This document shows, piece after piece, positions 1-6,775 of a stretch of DNA of 11,456 bases (positions are counted from its first letter, which is position 1; each line of letters opens with the position of its first letter). This DNA comes from Acidimicrobiaceae bacterium (GTDB lineage Bacteria > Actinomycetota > Acidimicrobiia > Acidimicrobiales > Acidimicrobiaceae), in assembly GCA_013044415.1 (NCBI GenBank), contig JABEUO010000116.1, forward strand, positions 1 through 11,456, written 5' to 3'. The position numbers were made by a program, and so were the translations under genes. The notes under the pieces were generated by a model. That model made no database searches and was not told the origin of the DNA. It worked only from the letters and a program-made list of their open reading frames with translations.

Positions 1-1335
1 GGCGATGAATCCACCGTGCAGCATCGGTGGGAGACTCTGAAGATTTACAAAGGACGGTCCCCTGATGTGCATTCTGTATGGCCTCGCCGTTCCATCGGAA
101 ACAAGGTAACAACCGAGCTCACCGCGGGGAGATTCGATGGCTACGTATACCTCGCCCTCGGGTACCTTATACCCTTCGGTATAGATCTTGAAGTGATGGA
201 TCAACGCCTCCATCGACTCGTCAATACGCTTCCTTGGCGGAGGGGTCACCTTCTTGGAAGCCACCTTGTAGTCGCCTTTAGGCATCTTTTCGATTATCTG
301 GGATACGATTCGATTGGACTCGAGTATCTCATTGAACCTAACCGCATATCTGTCGAAGGTATCACCGACGCTTCCAACGACCACATCAAAATCAACCTGG
401 TCGTAAGCGAGGTACGGAATGTCCTTTCGGAGATCCCACGGTACGCCGGTAGACCTCAGTACCGGTCCAGTGGCCGAGAGTGCGATCGCCTGTTCCTGGG
501 TAATAACACCGACTCCGTCGACCCTTGCCCGAAAGATCGGCTGACCCGTCAGTACTTGGTCATACTCCTTCAAGCGCTGGGGTACATTTTCGACGATCGC
601 GAGCACGTCGTCTTCCCACCCGTCAGGAAGGTCCGCAGCCACTCCCCCAGGACGAATGTAATTGTGATTCATTCGGAGCCCGGTCACCTTCTCAAAGAAC
701 GAGAGGATCATCTCACGCTCTCTGAAGCCATAGATCATCATCGAGGTTGAGCCGAGGTCCATACCGTTGGTTGCCATCCACATGAGATGGGAACTCATCC
801 GGTTCAACTCAACCATGAGCATACGGATCCAAGTAGCTCTTTCTGGAAGCTCAAGCCCCAAAAGAGCCTCTGTGGCCAGTGAGAAAACAAGTTCGTTGTG
901 CAGCGGAGAGAGGTAGTCCATCCTGGTTACATTTGTCGAACCTTGGAGGTAGGTGAGACCTTCGGCGGTCTTCTCCATGCCGGTGTGGAGGTATCCGATA
1001 ACCGGCTTGGTCCTTAGGACGGTCTCCCCTTCCAACTCCATCATGATCCTCAAGACGCCGTGTGTCGAGGGATGCTGCGGACCCATGTTGATGATCATCG
1101 TCTGATCCTCAGAGGTCTCAATATTGATATCCCCAGGATCTAATTCGATACCCTCAGGAAGCCGCAGTGCAGCTCCAAATTCTTTGCTCAGCTCTTCGGT
1201 CTTTGTCGAGGAGCGAGGCCCCATCTCCTGGGCGCCTTCGGAAGTCTCTGCGATCAAGCCCGGCTCTGCCTCTTGATATCGGGCCTCTTCATCGGGATGC
1301 TTGTGAGGTCCACCTGGTGTGTGAATAGTAGTCAT
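1..1335 (-). CDS. nuoD: NADH-quinone oxidoreductase subunit D, 3' end cut by window edge
   Basis: This is the 49-kDa subunit of the peripheral arm of complex I, which together with NuoB forms the quinone-reduction site at the membrane surface. I translated the minus strand from the ATG at 1335: 445 codons stay open to base 1. Family landmarks are GPQHPSTHG (residues 85-93, with the conserved quinone-site histidines), GYLHTGMEK (114-122), TRMDYLSP (137-144), the ELNRMSSHL segment, and near the edge PRGELGCYLVSDG and RMHIRGPSF. By comparison with the family only about 15-20 C-terminal residues are missing. About 78 residues precede the conserved core; this part is acidic, His/Glu-rich and poorly conserved. 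The start overlaps the nuoC stop in an ATGA, the usual sign of translational coupling. NuoC and NuoD are separate here, unlike the fused NuoCD of E. coli. Identity is secure. Confidence 0.97.
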   Translation of the reverse strand, partial: MTTIHTPGGPHKHPDEEARYQEAEPGLIAETSEGAQEMGPRSSTKTEELSKEFGAALRLPEGIELDPGDINIETSEDQTMIINMGPQHPSTHGVLRIMMELEGETVLRTKPVIGYLHTGMEKTAEGLTYLQGSTNVTRMDYLSPLHNELVFSLATEALLGLELPERATWIRMLMVELNRMSSHLMWMATNGMDLGSTSMMIYGFREREMILSFFEKVTGLRMNHNYIRPGGVAADLPDGWEDDVLAIVENVPQRLKEYDQVLTGQPIFRARVDGVGVITQEQAIALSATGPVLRSTGVPWDLRKDIPYLAYDQVDFDVVVGSVGDTFDRYAVRFNEILESNRIVSQIIEKMPKGDYKVASKKVTPPPRKRIDESMEALIHHFKIYTEGYKVPEGEVYVAIESPRGELGCYLVSDGTARPYRMHIRGPSFVNLQSLPPMLHGGFIA

Positions 1336-1775
1336 CGGGTCCTTTTAACCTCTTTGAACTGCACCGGTATACGGCCTACCGAATAGTCCTTACGTAATGG
1401 ATGCCCCTCCCAATCCTGTGGAAGGAGAATTCGCGTGGGGTCCGGATGTCCTTTGAACCTGATCCCAAGGAGGTCATAAGCTTCTCTCTCCATCGCTTCC
1501 ACCCCAGGATAAAGGGGGAAGAGTGAATCGACCTCGGGATCCGATTCGGGCAGAGGTACCCTCAGTCTGAGTCTTTTTTTCATGGACATCGAAGTCAATG
1601 AGACGACAACCTCAAATCGCTCCCTGGTGACCCCTTCGGGCAAAGCTCTGTCGATATGATCGAGATAGTCAACCGCACAAAGGTCCGAGAGGAGATTGTA
1701 ACCATCCTCTTTCAAACCGGCCACCGTCTGAAAATAGCTATCCCTCTCGACAAAAGTGGAATCGAGATCTGACAC
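1332..1775 (-). CDS. nuoC: NADH-quinone oxidoreductase subunit C
   Basis: This is the 30-kDa peripheral-arm subunit of complex I, a structural partner of NuoD and NuoB. The 147-residue product carries the family signature near its C-terminus: EREAYDLLGIRFKGHPDP (96-113) followed by TRILLPQDWEGHPLRKDY (114-131). The start is GTG at 1775, set by a near-perfect Shine-Dalgarno sequence (GGAGGTGA) about seven bases upstream and by an in-frame TGA at 1782-1784 that rules out a longer form. The first base of this GTG is the last base of the nuoB TAG, so the two genes are coupled. At 147 residues it is at the short end for the family; many actinobacterial homologues have a longer N-terminus, but the conserved fold region is complete. 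The gene ends in an ATGA overlap with nuoD. Confidence 0.97.
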   Translation of the reverse strand: MSDLDSTFVERDSYFQTVAGLKEDGYNLLSDLCAVDYLDHIDRALPEGVTRERFEVVVSLTSMSMKKRLRLRVPLPESDPEVDSLFPLYPGVEAMEREAYDLLGIRFKGHPDPTRILLPQDWEGHPLRKDYSVGRIPVQFKEVKRTR

Positions 1776-2368
1776 TATCGCTCACCTCCGGCAGAGGATG
1801 ATCCGACAATGGTCACACTCGAACGGCCCGGAGAAGCTAACTTGCTAAGTTCTGGGGCCTCAAGCTGCAGACCAGCGCCTCTACCAGAGATCTCACGACG
1901 CTTAGTAATCTCACCGGATCGGATCATTGAATGCAGCGTCAAAATCGCGTGCATCAAAGTTTCAGGTCCTGGCGGACACCCCGGCGCATAGACATCCACG
2001 GGGACAATCTGATCAACGCCTTGGACGATTGCGTAATTATTGAACATTCCGCCCGTCGAAGCACAGACTCCCATTGAAATCACCCACTTGGGCTCCATCA
2101 TCTGGTCGTAAACCTGGCGTAACACCGGCGCCATCTTCTGGGAAACCCTCCCGGCGACGATCATCAAGTCCGCTTGGCGCGGAGATGCCCTAAAGACCTC
2201 CATCCCAAATCGTGCCAAGTCGAAGTCTGCCGCACCGGCCGACATCATCTCTATGGCACAACAGGCCAAACCGAATGTAGCGGGCCACACAGAGTTTTGC
2301 CTCGCCCACTTGACTAAATTCTCGACCGTTCCAGTTAGGAAGTTATGGTTGAGCTCTTCTAATCCCAA
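1775..2368 (-). CDS. nuoB: NADH-quinone oxidoreductase subunit B (cluster N2 subunit)
   Basis: This is the PSST-type subunit of complex I. It holds the terminal [4Fe-4S] cluster N2, which passes electrons to quinone at the NuoB/NuoD interface. All four expected ligands are visible: the tandem Cys36-Cys37 in FGLACCAIEMM, Cys102 in SMGVCASTGGMFNN, and Cys131 in YAPGCPPGPE. The length of 197 residues fits the family; the last 40 or so residues form a variable tail. The start is TTG at 2368, supported by a GAGGAGA ribosome-binding site about eight bases upstream and by an in-frame TGA at 2381-2383 just above it; no ATG is available. The gene follows nuoA by 16 bp and shares one base with the nuoC start. 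Confidence 0.98.
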   Translation of the reverse strand: MGLEELNHNFLTGTVENLVKWARQNSVWPATFGLACCAIEMMSAGAADFDLARFGMEVFRASPRQADLMIVAGRVSQKMAPVLRQVYDQMMEPKWVISMGVCASTGGMFNNYAIVQGVDQIVPVDVYAPGCPPGPETLMHAILTLHSMIRSGEITKRREISGRGAGLQLEAPELSKLASPGRSSVTIVGSSSAGGER

Positions 2369-2384
2369 TCTGAAATCTCCTCAA

Positions 2385-2849
2385 TCACGCAGCCGACTCG
2401 GCGGTTACCGCCGACTCGGTGCCTTTGATCTGTGCATCTGATGGCAGAGAAGCCTTCTTCGGTCCCCAGTTCAACGCCCCATTTGAAATCAGGTACAAAA
2501 AGGAGACGAAGACGGTCACTCCAAAAATCACCATCTCCACTAGTCCAAAAGTAGAAAGCTGCCTGTATATCACCGCCCAGGGATACAGGAAGATAATTTC
2601 TATATCGAAAACGATAAAGATCATGGCTATCAAGTAGAACCTGATAGGAAAGCGTTCCACCGGCTCAACCGATGGAACTATCCCACACTCGTATGGTGCC
2701 CTCTTTGCCGCAGTCGGTCGCTGAGGCGCCAAAAGACCCGAGGCGACAAATGAGCCAGCTGCAAAAAGTGCCGAAAGCACCGCCATAATCAGAATCGGCA
2801 GGTACTGTGCCACGAGACCTCGCTTAAATTCATACCAACCAAAACGCAA
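2385..2849 (-). CDS. nuoA: NADH-quinone oxidoreductase subunit A
   Basis: This is a small membrane subunit of complex I and the first gene of the nuo operon. Three hydrophobic segments are visible at about residues 16-40, 69-92 and 102-122. Between the first two lies the conserved loop motif KRAPYECG (49-56), and the second helix carries FDIEIIFLYPWA (81-92), both characteristic of NuoA/ND3. The length of 154 residues is slightly long because of a polar C-terminal tail. The start is uncertain. TTG at 2849 is the longest form, but its first bases lie inside a perfect 16-bp palindrome and its ribosome-binding site is weak. GTG at 2813, just before AQYLPIL, would give a 142-residue protein whose first helix starts where NuoA proteins usually begin. 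An in-frame TAG at 2880-2882 bounds the choice. Confidence 0.96.
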   Translation of the reverse strand: MRFGWYEFKRGLVAQYLPILIMAVLSALFAAGSFVASGLLAPQRPTAAKRAPYECGIVPSVEPVERFPIRFYLIAMIFIVFDIEIIFLYPWAVIYRQLSTFGLVEMVIFGVTVFVSFLYLISNGALNWGPKKASLPSDAQIKGTESAVTAESAA

Positions 2850-2863
2850 CGGAAATTTCCGTT
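2848..2863. repeat. perfect 16-bp palindrome at the nuoA start
   Basis: AACGGAAATTTCCGTT reads identically on both strands. It covers the first two bases of the TTG candidate start of nuoA and the bases immediately upstream. A site this close to the 5' end of an operon could be a repressor operator or, in the mRNA, a structure that shields the start. No known operator consensus is recognised, so the role is inference. Confidence 0.45.
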
Positions 2864-3006
2864 CGACATAAACCCTAACCTACCGCCACCCGCGTTACCC
2901 ACCTACAACGGGCGTTCGATAAATCTTTGTCGAAACTAGGCCAAGTTTCCAAATCCGCCTGCACAATAAGTTCACTTTGGCCAAATGAACCATTTGCCCT
3001 TAATCT
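2850..3006. promoter_or_regulatory. divergent control region between nuoA and the reductase gene
   Basis: These 157 bp separate two divergently transcribed genes and must hold promoters for both. In addition to the 16-bp palindrome at its nuoA end, the region contains the palindrome TTTGGCCAAA at 2976-2985 and the inverted repeat CAAATG-AAC-CATTTG at 2982-2996. The nuoA-side leader (about 2873-2910) is G-rich on the transcribed strand, with GGG runs at 2898-2900, 2889-2891 and 2873-2875. No clear promoter for nuoA could be picked by eye. Confidence 0.6.
2977..3006 (+). promoter_or_regulatory. candidate promoter of the reductase gene
   Basis: TTGGCC (2977-2982) and TAATCT (3001-3006) resemble -35 and -10 elements with an 18-bp spacer. 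Transcription from them would begin near 3013, exactly at an in-frame GTG of the following gene. There is no Shine-Dalgarno sequence upstream of either the ATG at 3007 or that GTG, so a leaderless message is plausible. The assignment rests on consensus matching by eye only. Confidence 0.3.
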
Positions 3007-4266
3007 ATGTGGGTGACGAACGAAAGCTTGCATGCAGAGGTACTAATCATCGGTGGGGGTCCCTCGGGGTCTTCGGCCGCATATTGGCTGGCCATGAGGG
3101 GTATTGATGTCTCAGTTATTGAAAAAAAGACTTTCCCGCGAGAAAAAACCTGCGGTGACGGTCTGACGCCAAGATCGGTAAAACAGCTCGAATCGATGGG
3201 AATGTCAGATTTTCTTTCCACCAAACATCGCTATATCGGATTAAGATCTGTCGGATTCGGAAAAACGATGGAGCTTCCGTGGCCAAATCATCCCGATTTC
3301 CCAAGTTACGGTTATGTCGTGACACGGAGCGATCTGGACTTGGCCGTGGCGTCGAATTCGCAAGGAGTCGGGGCAAAGTATCTTTTCGGAGCTGAGGTCT
3401 CTTCCGTGGTCCTCGACGACCACGGAGCAATTGATCATGTCGTTGTGTCGGACAAGAGCGATGGGTCGAAGTTCACCGCAAGTGCGGATTACTACATTGT
3501 CGCCGATGGAGCGAATTCAAGAGTTGGCCGGGCCCTCGGGGCAGCCAGGCGAAAAGGGGAGCCAATCGGGCTCGCAATTCGCACCTACCACAGCAGCCCG
3601 CGGCACGATGACAACTACATAGAATCCCAGCTCGAAGTGAGGGATGAGAGCGGAAGGGTTATGCCCGGCTATGGCTGGATCTTTCCCCTCGGAGACGGAC
3701 GGGTCAATGTCGGATTCGGACTCTTGACCAATCGATCTAGGTGGAAGTCGATAAATACTTCCAATGAGCTCAACCGTTACATAGCCGCCGCGCCGGGTTA
3801 CTGGGCGTTATCGAAGGATTCGGAGTTGCAGCCTCCAACGGGGGGCAAACTCCCAATGGGACACTCTATCGAGCCCATCTCTGGCAGGAACTTCCTGGTC
3901 ATTGGTGATGCCGCAGCCTCGATCAACCCATTCAATGGGGAAGGTATCTCCTATGGATACGAGACCGGCCGAATCGCCGCCGACCTCCTCACAAGGTGCA
4001 TTGAGGAAAAAGACCCGACGAATATAGCCGAATATTCACAAATCATGCAGGACCGCTATGGGCTCTATTACAAAGCTGGACAACACTTTGTGAACTTAAT
4101 AGCTAACCCAAAAATTCTCTCTTTGACCGTTTGGGCCGGAATGCACTCCGCTCCGCTCATGGCGACAGTACTCCGGATCATGGCCAACCTTCTCCGGGAG
4201 GACAAAAAGGGCGCGCCCGAACTGATCTACGAAACAGCGATCAAGGTCGCTTCGAAGATTCCATGA
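3007..4266 (+). CDS. FAD-dependent geranylgeranyl reductase family protein (probable menaquinone-tail reductase)
   Basis: This is a flavoprotein of the geranylgeranyl reductase family, which saturates double bonds in isoprenoid chains. Visible motifs are the N-terminal dinucleotide-binding GGGPSG (16-21) ending in an acidic VIEKK, the family motif CGDGLTPR (49-56), YVVTRSDLD (the substrate/FAD region), and the second FAD motif GDAAASINPFNGEGI (300-314). The length of 419 residues matches full-length members. Its place beside nuoA and the hem cluster favours a respiratory-quinone role, such as partial saturation of the menaquinone tail as in mycobacterial MenJ, over chlorophyll or archaeal-lipid synthesis, for which nothing else here speaks. 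The specific substrate is inference. The start is either ATG 3007 or GTG 3013; neither has a ribosome-binding site. The gene ends 67 bp from hemL, which is convergent. Confidence 0.9.
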   Translation: MWVTNESLHAEVLIIGGGPSGSSAAYWLAMRGIDVSVIEKKTFPREKTCGDGLTPRSVKQLESMGMSDFLSTKHRYIGLRSVGFGKTMELPWPNHPDFPSYGYVVTRSDLDLAVASNSQGVGAKYLFGAEVSSVVLDDHGAIDHVVVSDKSDGSKFTASADYYIVADGANSRVGRALGAARRKGEPIGLAIRTYHSSPRHDDNYIESQLEVRDESGRVMPGYGWIFPLGDGRVNVGFGLLTNRSRWKSINTSNELNRYIAAAPGYWALSKDSELQPPTGGKLPMGHSIEPISGRNFLVIGDAAASINPFNGEGISYGYETGRIAADLLTRCIEEKDPTNIAEYSQIMQDRYGLYYKAGQHFVNLIANPKILSLTVWAGMHSAPLMATVLRIMANLLREDKKGAPELIYETAIKVASKIP

Positions 4267-4308
4267 TTCGCTTCTCGAGTGACTGCCTTACTGACCGACC
4301 TAGTTCCC

Positions 4309-4320
4309 CTCCAGGTGGAG
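4309..4320. terminator. weak hairpin between convergent genes
   Basis: CTCCAGGTGGAG is a self-complementary 12-mer (arms CTCCA/TGGAG) in the 67-bp gap between the ends of the reductase gene and hemL. It is the only hairpin seen there. It is short and has no T-tract on either side, so it is at best a weak bidirectional terminator. Confidence 0.2.
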
Positions 4321-4333
4321 CCTAAAATAGCCT

Positions 4334-5629
4334 TCAGAACTTCTTGCTCGCCGAGAAGTACTTGTCTCGGGCCTCCTTTGCCGCCGCTTGGGTGATGTCA
4401 ATGGTCCGGTCCAACTGTTCCCAGTCATGGCTCAGGCCGACAAAAATGGCCTCATACGGCCCAGGTGCGAGCGCTACTCCCCTGCTCAGCATGGCGTGAA
4501 AGAAGTAGGGGTAGACCCCTTTGGAGACGCTCGCCCTCGCCTGTTCAAAGTTTCCCACTGGAGCCAAACCGAAAAACAGGCTGAACAAGGGGCCGTGTCG
4601 CTGTGCCACGACCTCCAGGTCAACTTCTAGCATCACCTTTTCCATGCCAGCTGCGAGGTACTTGGCCCTCCCCTCAAGCATCAGGTAGCTAGCCGGCTCA
4701 AGCAGACGCAAAACGGTCGATCCCGCAGCAGTCGCCACTGGATTCCCCGAGAGGGTCCCGGCTTGATAGACCGGACCAACTGGAGCGAGTACCTCCATGA
4801 CATCCGATCTTCCACCGACAGCTCCAATAGGCAGACCACCACCGATTACCTTGCCAAAGGTATAAAGGTCTGCGACGACGCCAAAGTTTTCCTCTGCACC
4901 GCCAAATGCGATCCGAAACCCAGTGATTACTTCATCGAAGATAAGTAGGGCTCCAACTCGATCACATTCCGCCCTTAGTCCGGCCAAAAAACCATCTTGC
5001 GGTGGCACCAGGCCCATATTTGCCGCCACCGGCTCGACAATTACCGCTGCGATGGTCTCGTCCAATTCCGGCACTTCGTTGTAAGGAAGTACTACGGTCG
5101 ATGAGGCCATCGATGCAGGAACTCCACCAGAATCCGGAACAACCATGTTTGCCACACCCGACCCGGCGTGTACAAGGAGACCATCGGAATGGCCGTGGTA
5201 GCAGCCGTCAAATTTGACTATCTTGTCCCGCTTTGTAAAACCTCGTGCGATGCGAATAGCGGTCATCGTCGCCTCAGTTCCCGAAGAAGTTAGCCTAAGC
5301 ATTTCGACACCGGCCACTCTCGAGGATATGAGCTGAGCAAGTTCTAGTTCACCTGGAGTTGGAGCGCCGTAGGATGTCCCCTTAGCGGCGGCTTCAGTAA
5401 TAGCCGAGGTAACTCGGGGATCAGCGTGGCCTAGGATGATCGCTCCATATGACTGGACGTAGTCGATATATCGCTTGCCCTCCACGTCGAAAACGAACGG
5501 TCCGGTTGCCTTCTCCACGACATAGGGTGTTCCGCCCACGGATCCAAAGGACCTCACCGGCGAATTTACGCCACCGGGCATCAGTCTGCTTGAAGCCTCG
5601 AAGAGCTCTTTATTGGTCAACATTTCCAT
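4334..5629 (-). CDS. hemL: glutamate-1-semialdehyde 2,1-aminomutase
   Basis: This PLP enzyme moves the amino group of glutamate-1-semialdehyde to give 5-aminolevulinate, the second step of the C5 pathway. The 431-residue protein shows the aminotransferase class III pattern: PGGVNSPVR (18-26), SSGTEATMTAIR (115-126), DGCYHGHSD (141-149), IFDEVITGFR (230-239, cofactor-binding Asp232) and the Schiff-base lysine Lys260 in TFGKVIGGGLPIGA. The GSA-aminomutase N-terminus and the GHSD-type loop separate it from acetylornithine or GABA aminotransferases. Two in-frame ATGs lie two codons apart (5629 and 5623); neither has a strong ribosome-binding site, and the longer is given. It is the last gene of the hem run, 104 bp after hemB; I see no clear promoter or terminator in that gap, so it is probably co-transcribed. 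Confidence 0.98.
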   Translation of the reverse strand: MEMLTNKELFEASSRLMPGGVNSPVRSFGSVGGTPYVVEKATGPFVFDVEGKRYIDYVQSYGAIILGHADPRVTSAITEAAAKGTSYGAPTPGELELAQLISSRVAGVEMLRLTSSGTEATMTAIRIARGFTKRDKIVKFDGCYHGHSDGLLVHAGSGVANMVVPDSGGVPASMASSTVVLPYNEVPELDETIAAVIVEPVAANMGLVPPQDGFLAGLRAECDRVGALLIFDEVITGFRIAFGGAEENFGVVADLYTFGKVIGGGLPIGAVGGRSDVMEVLAPVGPVYQAGTLSGNPVATAAGSTVLRLLEPASYLMLEGRAKYLAAGMEKVMLEVDLEVVAQRHGPLFSLFFGLAPVGNFEQARASVSKGVYPYFFHAMLSRGVALAPGPYEAIFVGLSHDWEQLDRTIDITQAAAKEARDKYFSASKKF

Positions 5630-5733
5630 TCCAGGGAGTCTCGTCTCTTGCAGTAGTGGTTCAGGGCAACATCAATCCTAAGATCTGATCAAGAGCACCA
5701 TGGCTTCACTAGGACCAAATCAGCTAGCCATCC

Positions 5734-6711
5734 TCAGTTAAGATGAGCCAGCACCTCTTTAGCGAAATAACTCAAAATCAAGTCTGCACCAGCCCGTTTT
5801 ATAGCAACTAGCTGCTCCACGGCGACGCTAAGTCCATCTATGTATCCCGCCTGGTCGGCCGCCTTTACCATCGCATATTCACCCGACACCTGATATGCCG
5901 CCACGGGCAAAGAGGTCCTCGCTTTAACGAGCGAGATGATATCTAGGTAGGTCAGAGCCGGCTTGACCATCAGTGCATCCGCACCCTCTGCCTCGTCGAG
6001 TAATGCCTCTAAAATCGCCTCTTTGGAACGCCGATAGTCCTGCTGATAGCCTTTACGATCCCCACCGCCCTCGATCTCCACCTCTACGGCATCTCTGAAG
6101 GGACCATAAAGCGACGAAGCATATTTGACCGAATATGCCAGTATGCCAACATTGGATTTGCCGCTGTGGTCGAGTGCGCTTCTAATCTTGCCGACTTGTC
6201 CATCCATCATCCCTGATGGCGCCACAAAATCTACCCCGGCGTCGGCCTGAGCCACGGCTACTCGCCCATAGAGGTCGAGGGTAGGGTCGTTCTCAACGCG
6301 CCCACCATTGACTACACCGCAATGCCCATGGGAGGTGTACTCGTCTAGACAAAGGTCGGCGAAGACAACTAAGTCGTCCCCGAAGCTCGCTTTAAGCTCC
6401 GAAATTGCGAGCTGGGCTATTCCGTCCTCCGCCCAAGCTTGCGATCCCAGTTCATCTTTTTGCTGCGGAATTCCAAATAGGATCACTGCCTTCACGCCGA
6501 GGGCCATCTCTTCCTCGACTTCTTTTTTCAGAGAATCGACACTGTGTTGAAATATCCCTGGGAGGGAGCGAATCTCCCTCTTTTCGCTCAGGCCCTCTCG
6601 AACAAAAAATGGAACGACAAAATCGCTGGCATTCAAGGAGACCTCTGAAAATAGGTCTCTAATCGCCGCAGTGGTCCGGAGCCTTCGGGGTCTTTGATTG
6701 GGAAAGGTCAT
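5734..6711 (-). CDS. hemB: porphobilinogen synthase (5-aminolevulinate dehydratase)
   Basis: This cytosolic enzyme condenses two 5-aminolevulinates to porphobilinogen. The ATG at 6711 gives 325 residues, the family length, beginning with MTFPNQRPRRLRTT as homologues do. The two Schiff-base lysines are present: Lys196 in AYSVKYASSLYGPFR and Lys250 in LMVKPALTYLD. The metal segment DLCLDEYTSHGHCG has Cys121, Asp123 and Cys131, so the middle cysteine of the classical three-cysteine zinc site is aspartate. The frame is open upstream to an ATG at 6813, overlapping cobA-hemD by 38 bp, but the 34 extra residues do not resemble the family. An AGGAG sits only two bases before the ATG at 6711, so the start is slightly uncertain. 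The gap from cobA-hemD is 64 bp. Confidence 0.97.
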   Translation of the reverse strand: MTFPNQRPRRLRTTAAIRDLFSEVSLNASDFVVPFFVREGLSEKREIRSLPGIFQHSVDSLKKEVEEEMALGVKAVILFGIPQQKDELGSQAWAEDGIAQLAISELKASFGDDLVVFADLCLDEYTSHGHCGVVNGGRVENDPTLDLYGRVAVAQADAGVDFVAPSGMMDGQVGKIRSALDHSGKSNVGILAYSVKYASSLYGPFRDAVEVEIEGGGDRKGYQQDYRRSKEAILEALLDEAEGADALMVKPALTYLDIISLVKARTSLPVAAYQVSGEYAMVKAADQAGYIDGLSVAVEQLVAIKRAGADLILSYFAKEVLAHLN

Positions 6712-6775
6712 ATCTCCTAGCCTAGAGGAGTTTACAGACCGAGCTTTAACCGATCCTCGCTCTTCGTCGAAGCCA

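Noticed and set aside
16..750. Long plus-strand open frame opposite nuoD
   Set aside because: It lies wholly antisense to well-conserved nuoD codons and has no family-like features; it is a shadow of the real gene.
2789..2869. 26-codon minus-strand frame (ATG 2869) overlapping the nuoA start in another frame
   Set aside because: It could be a leader peptide, but there is no conservation evidence and the nuoA frame with clear motifs takes precedence.
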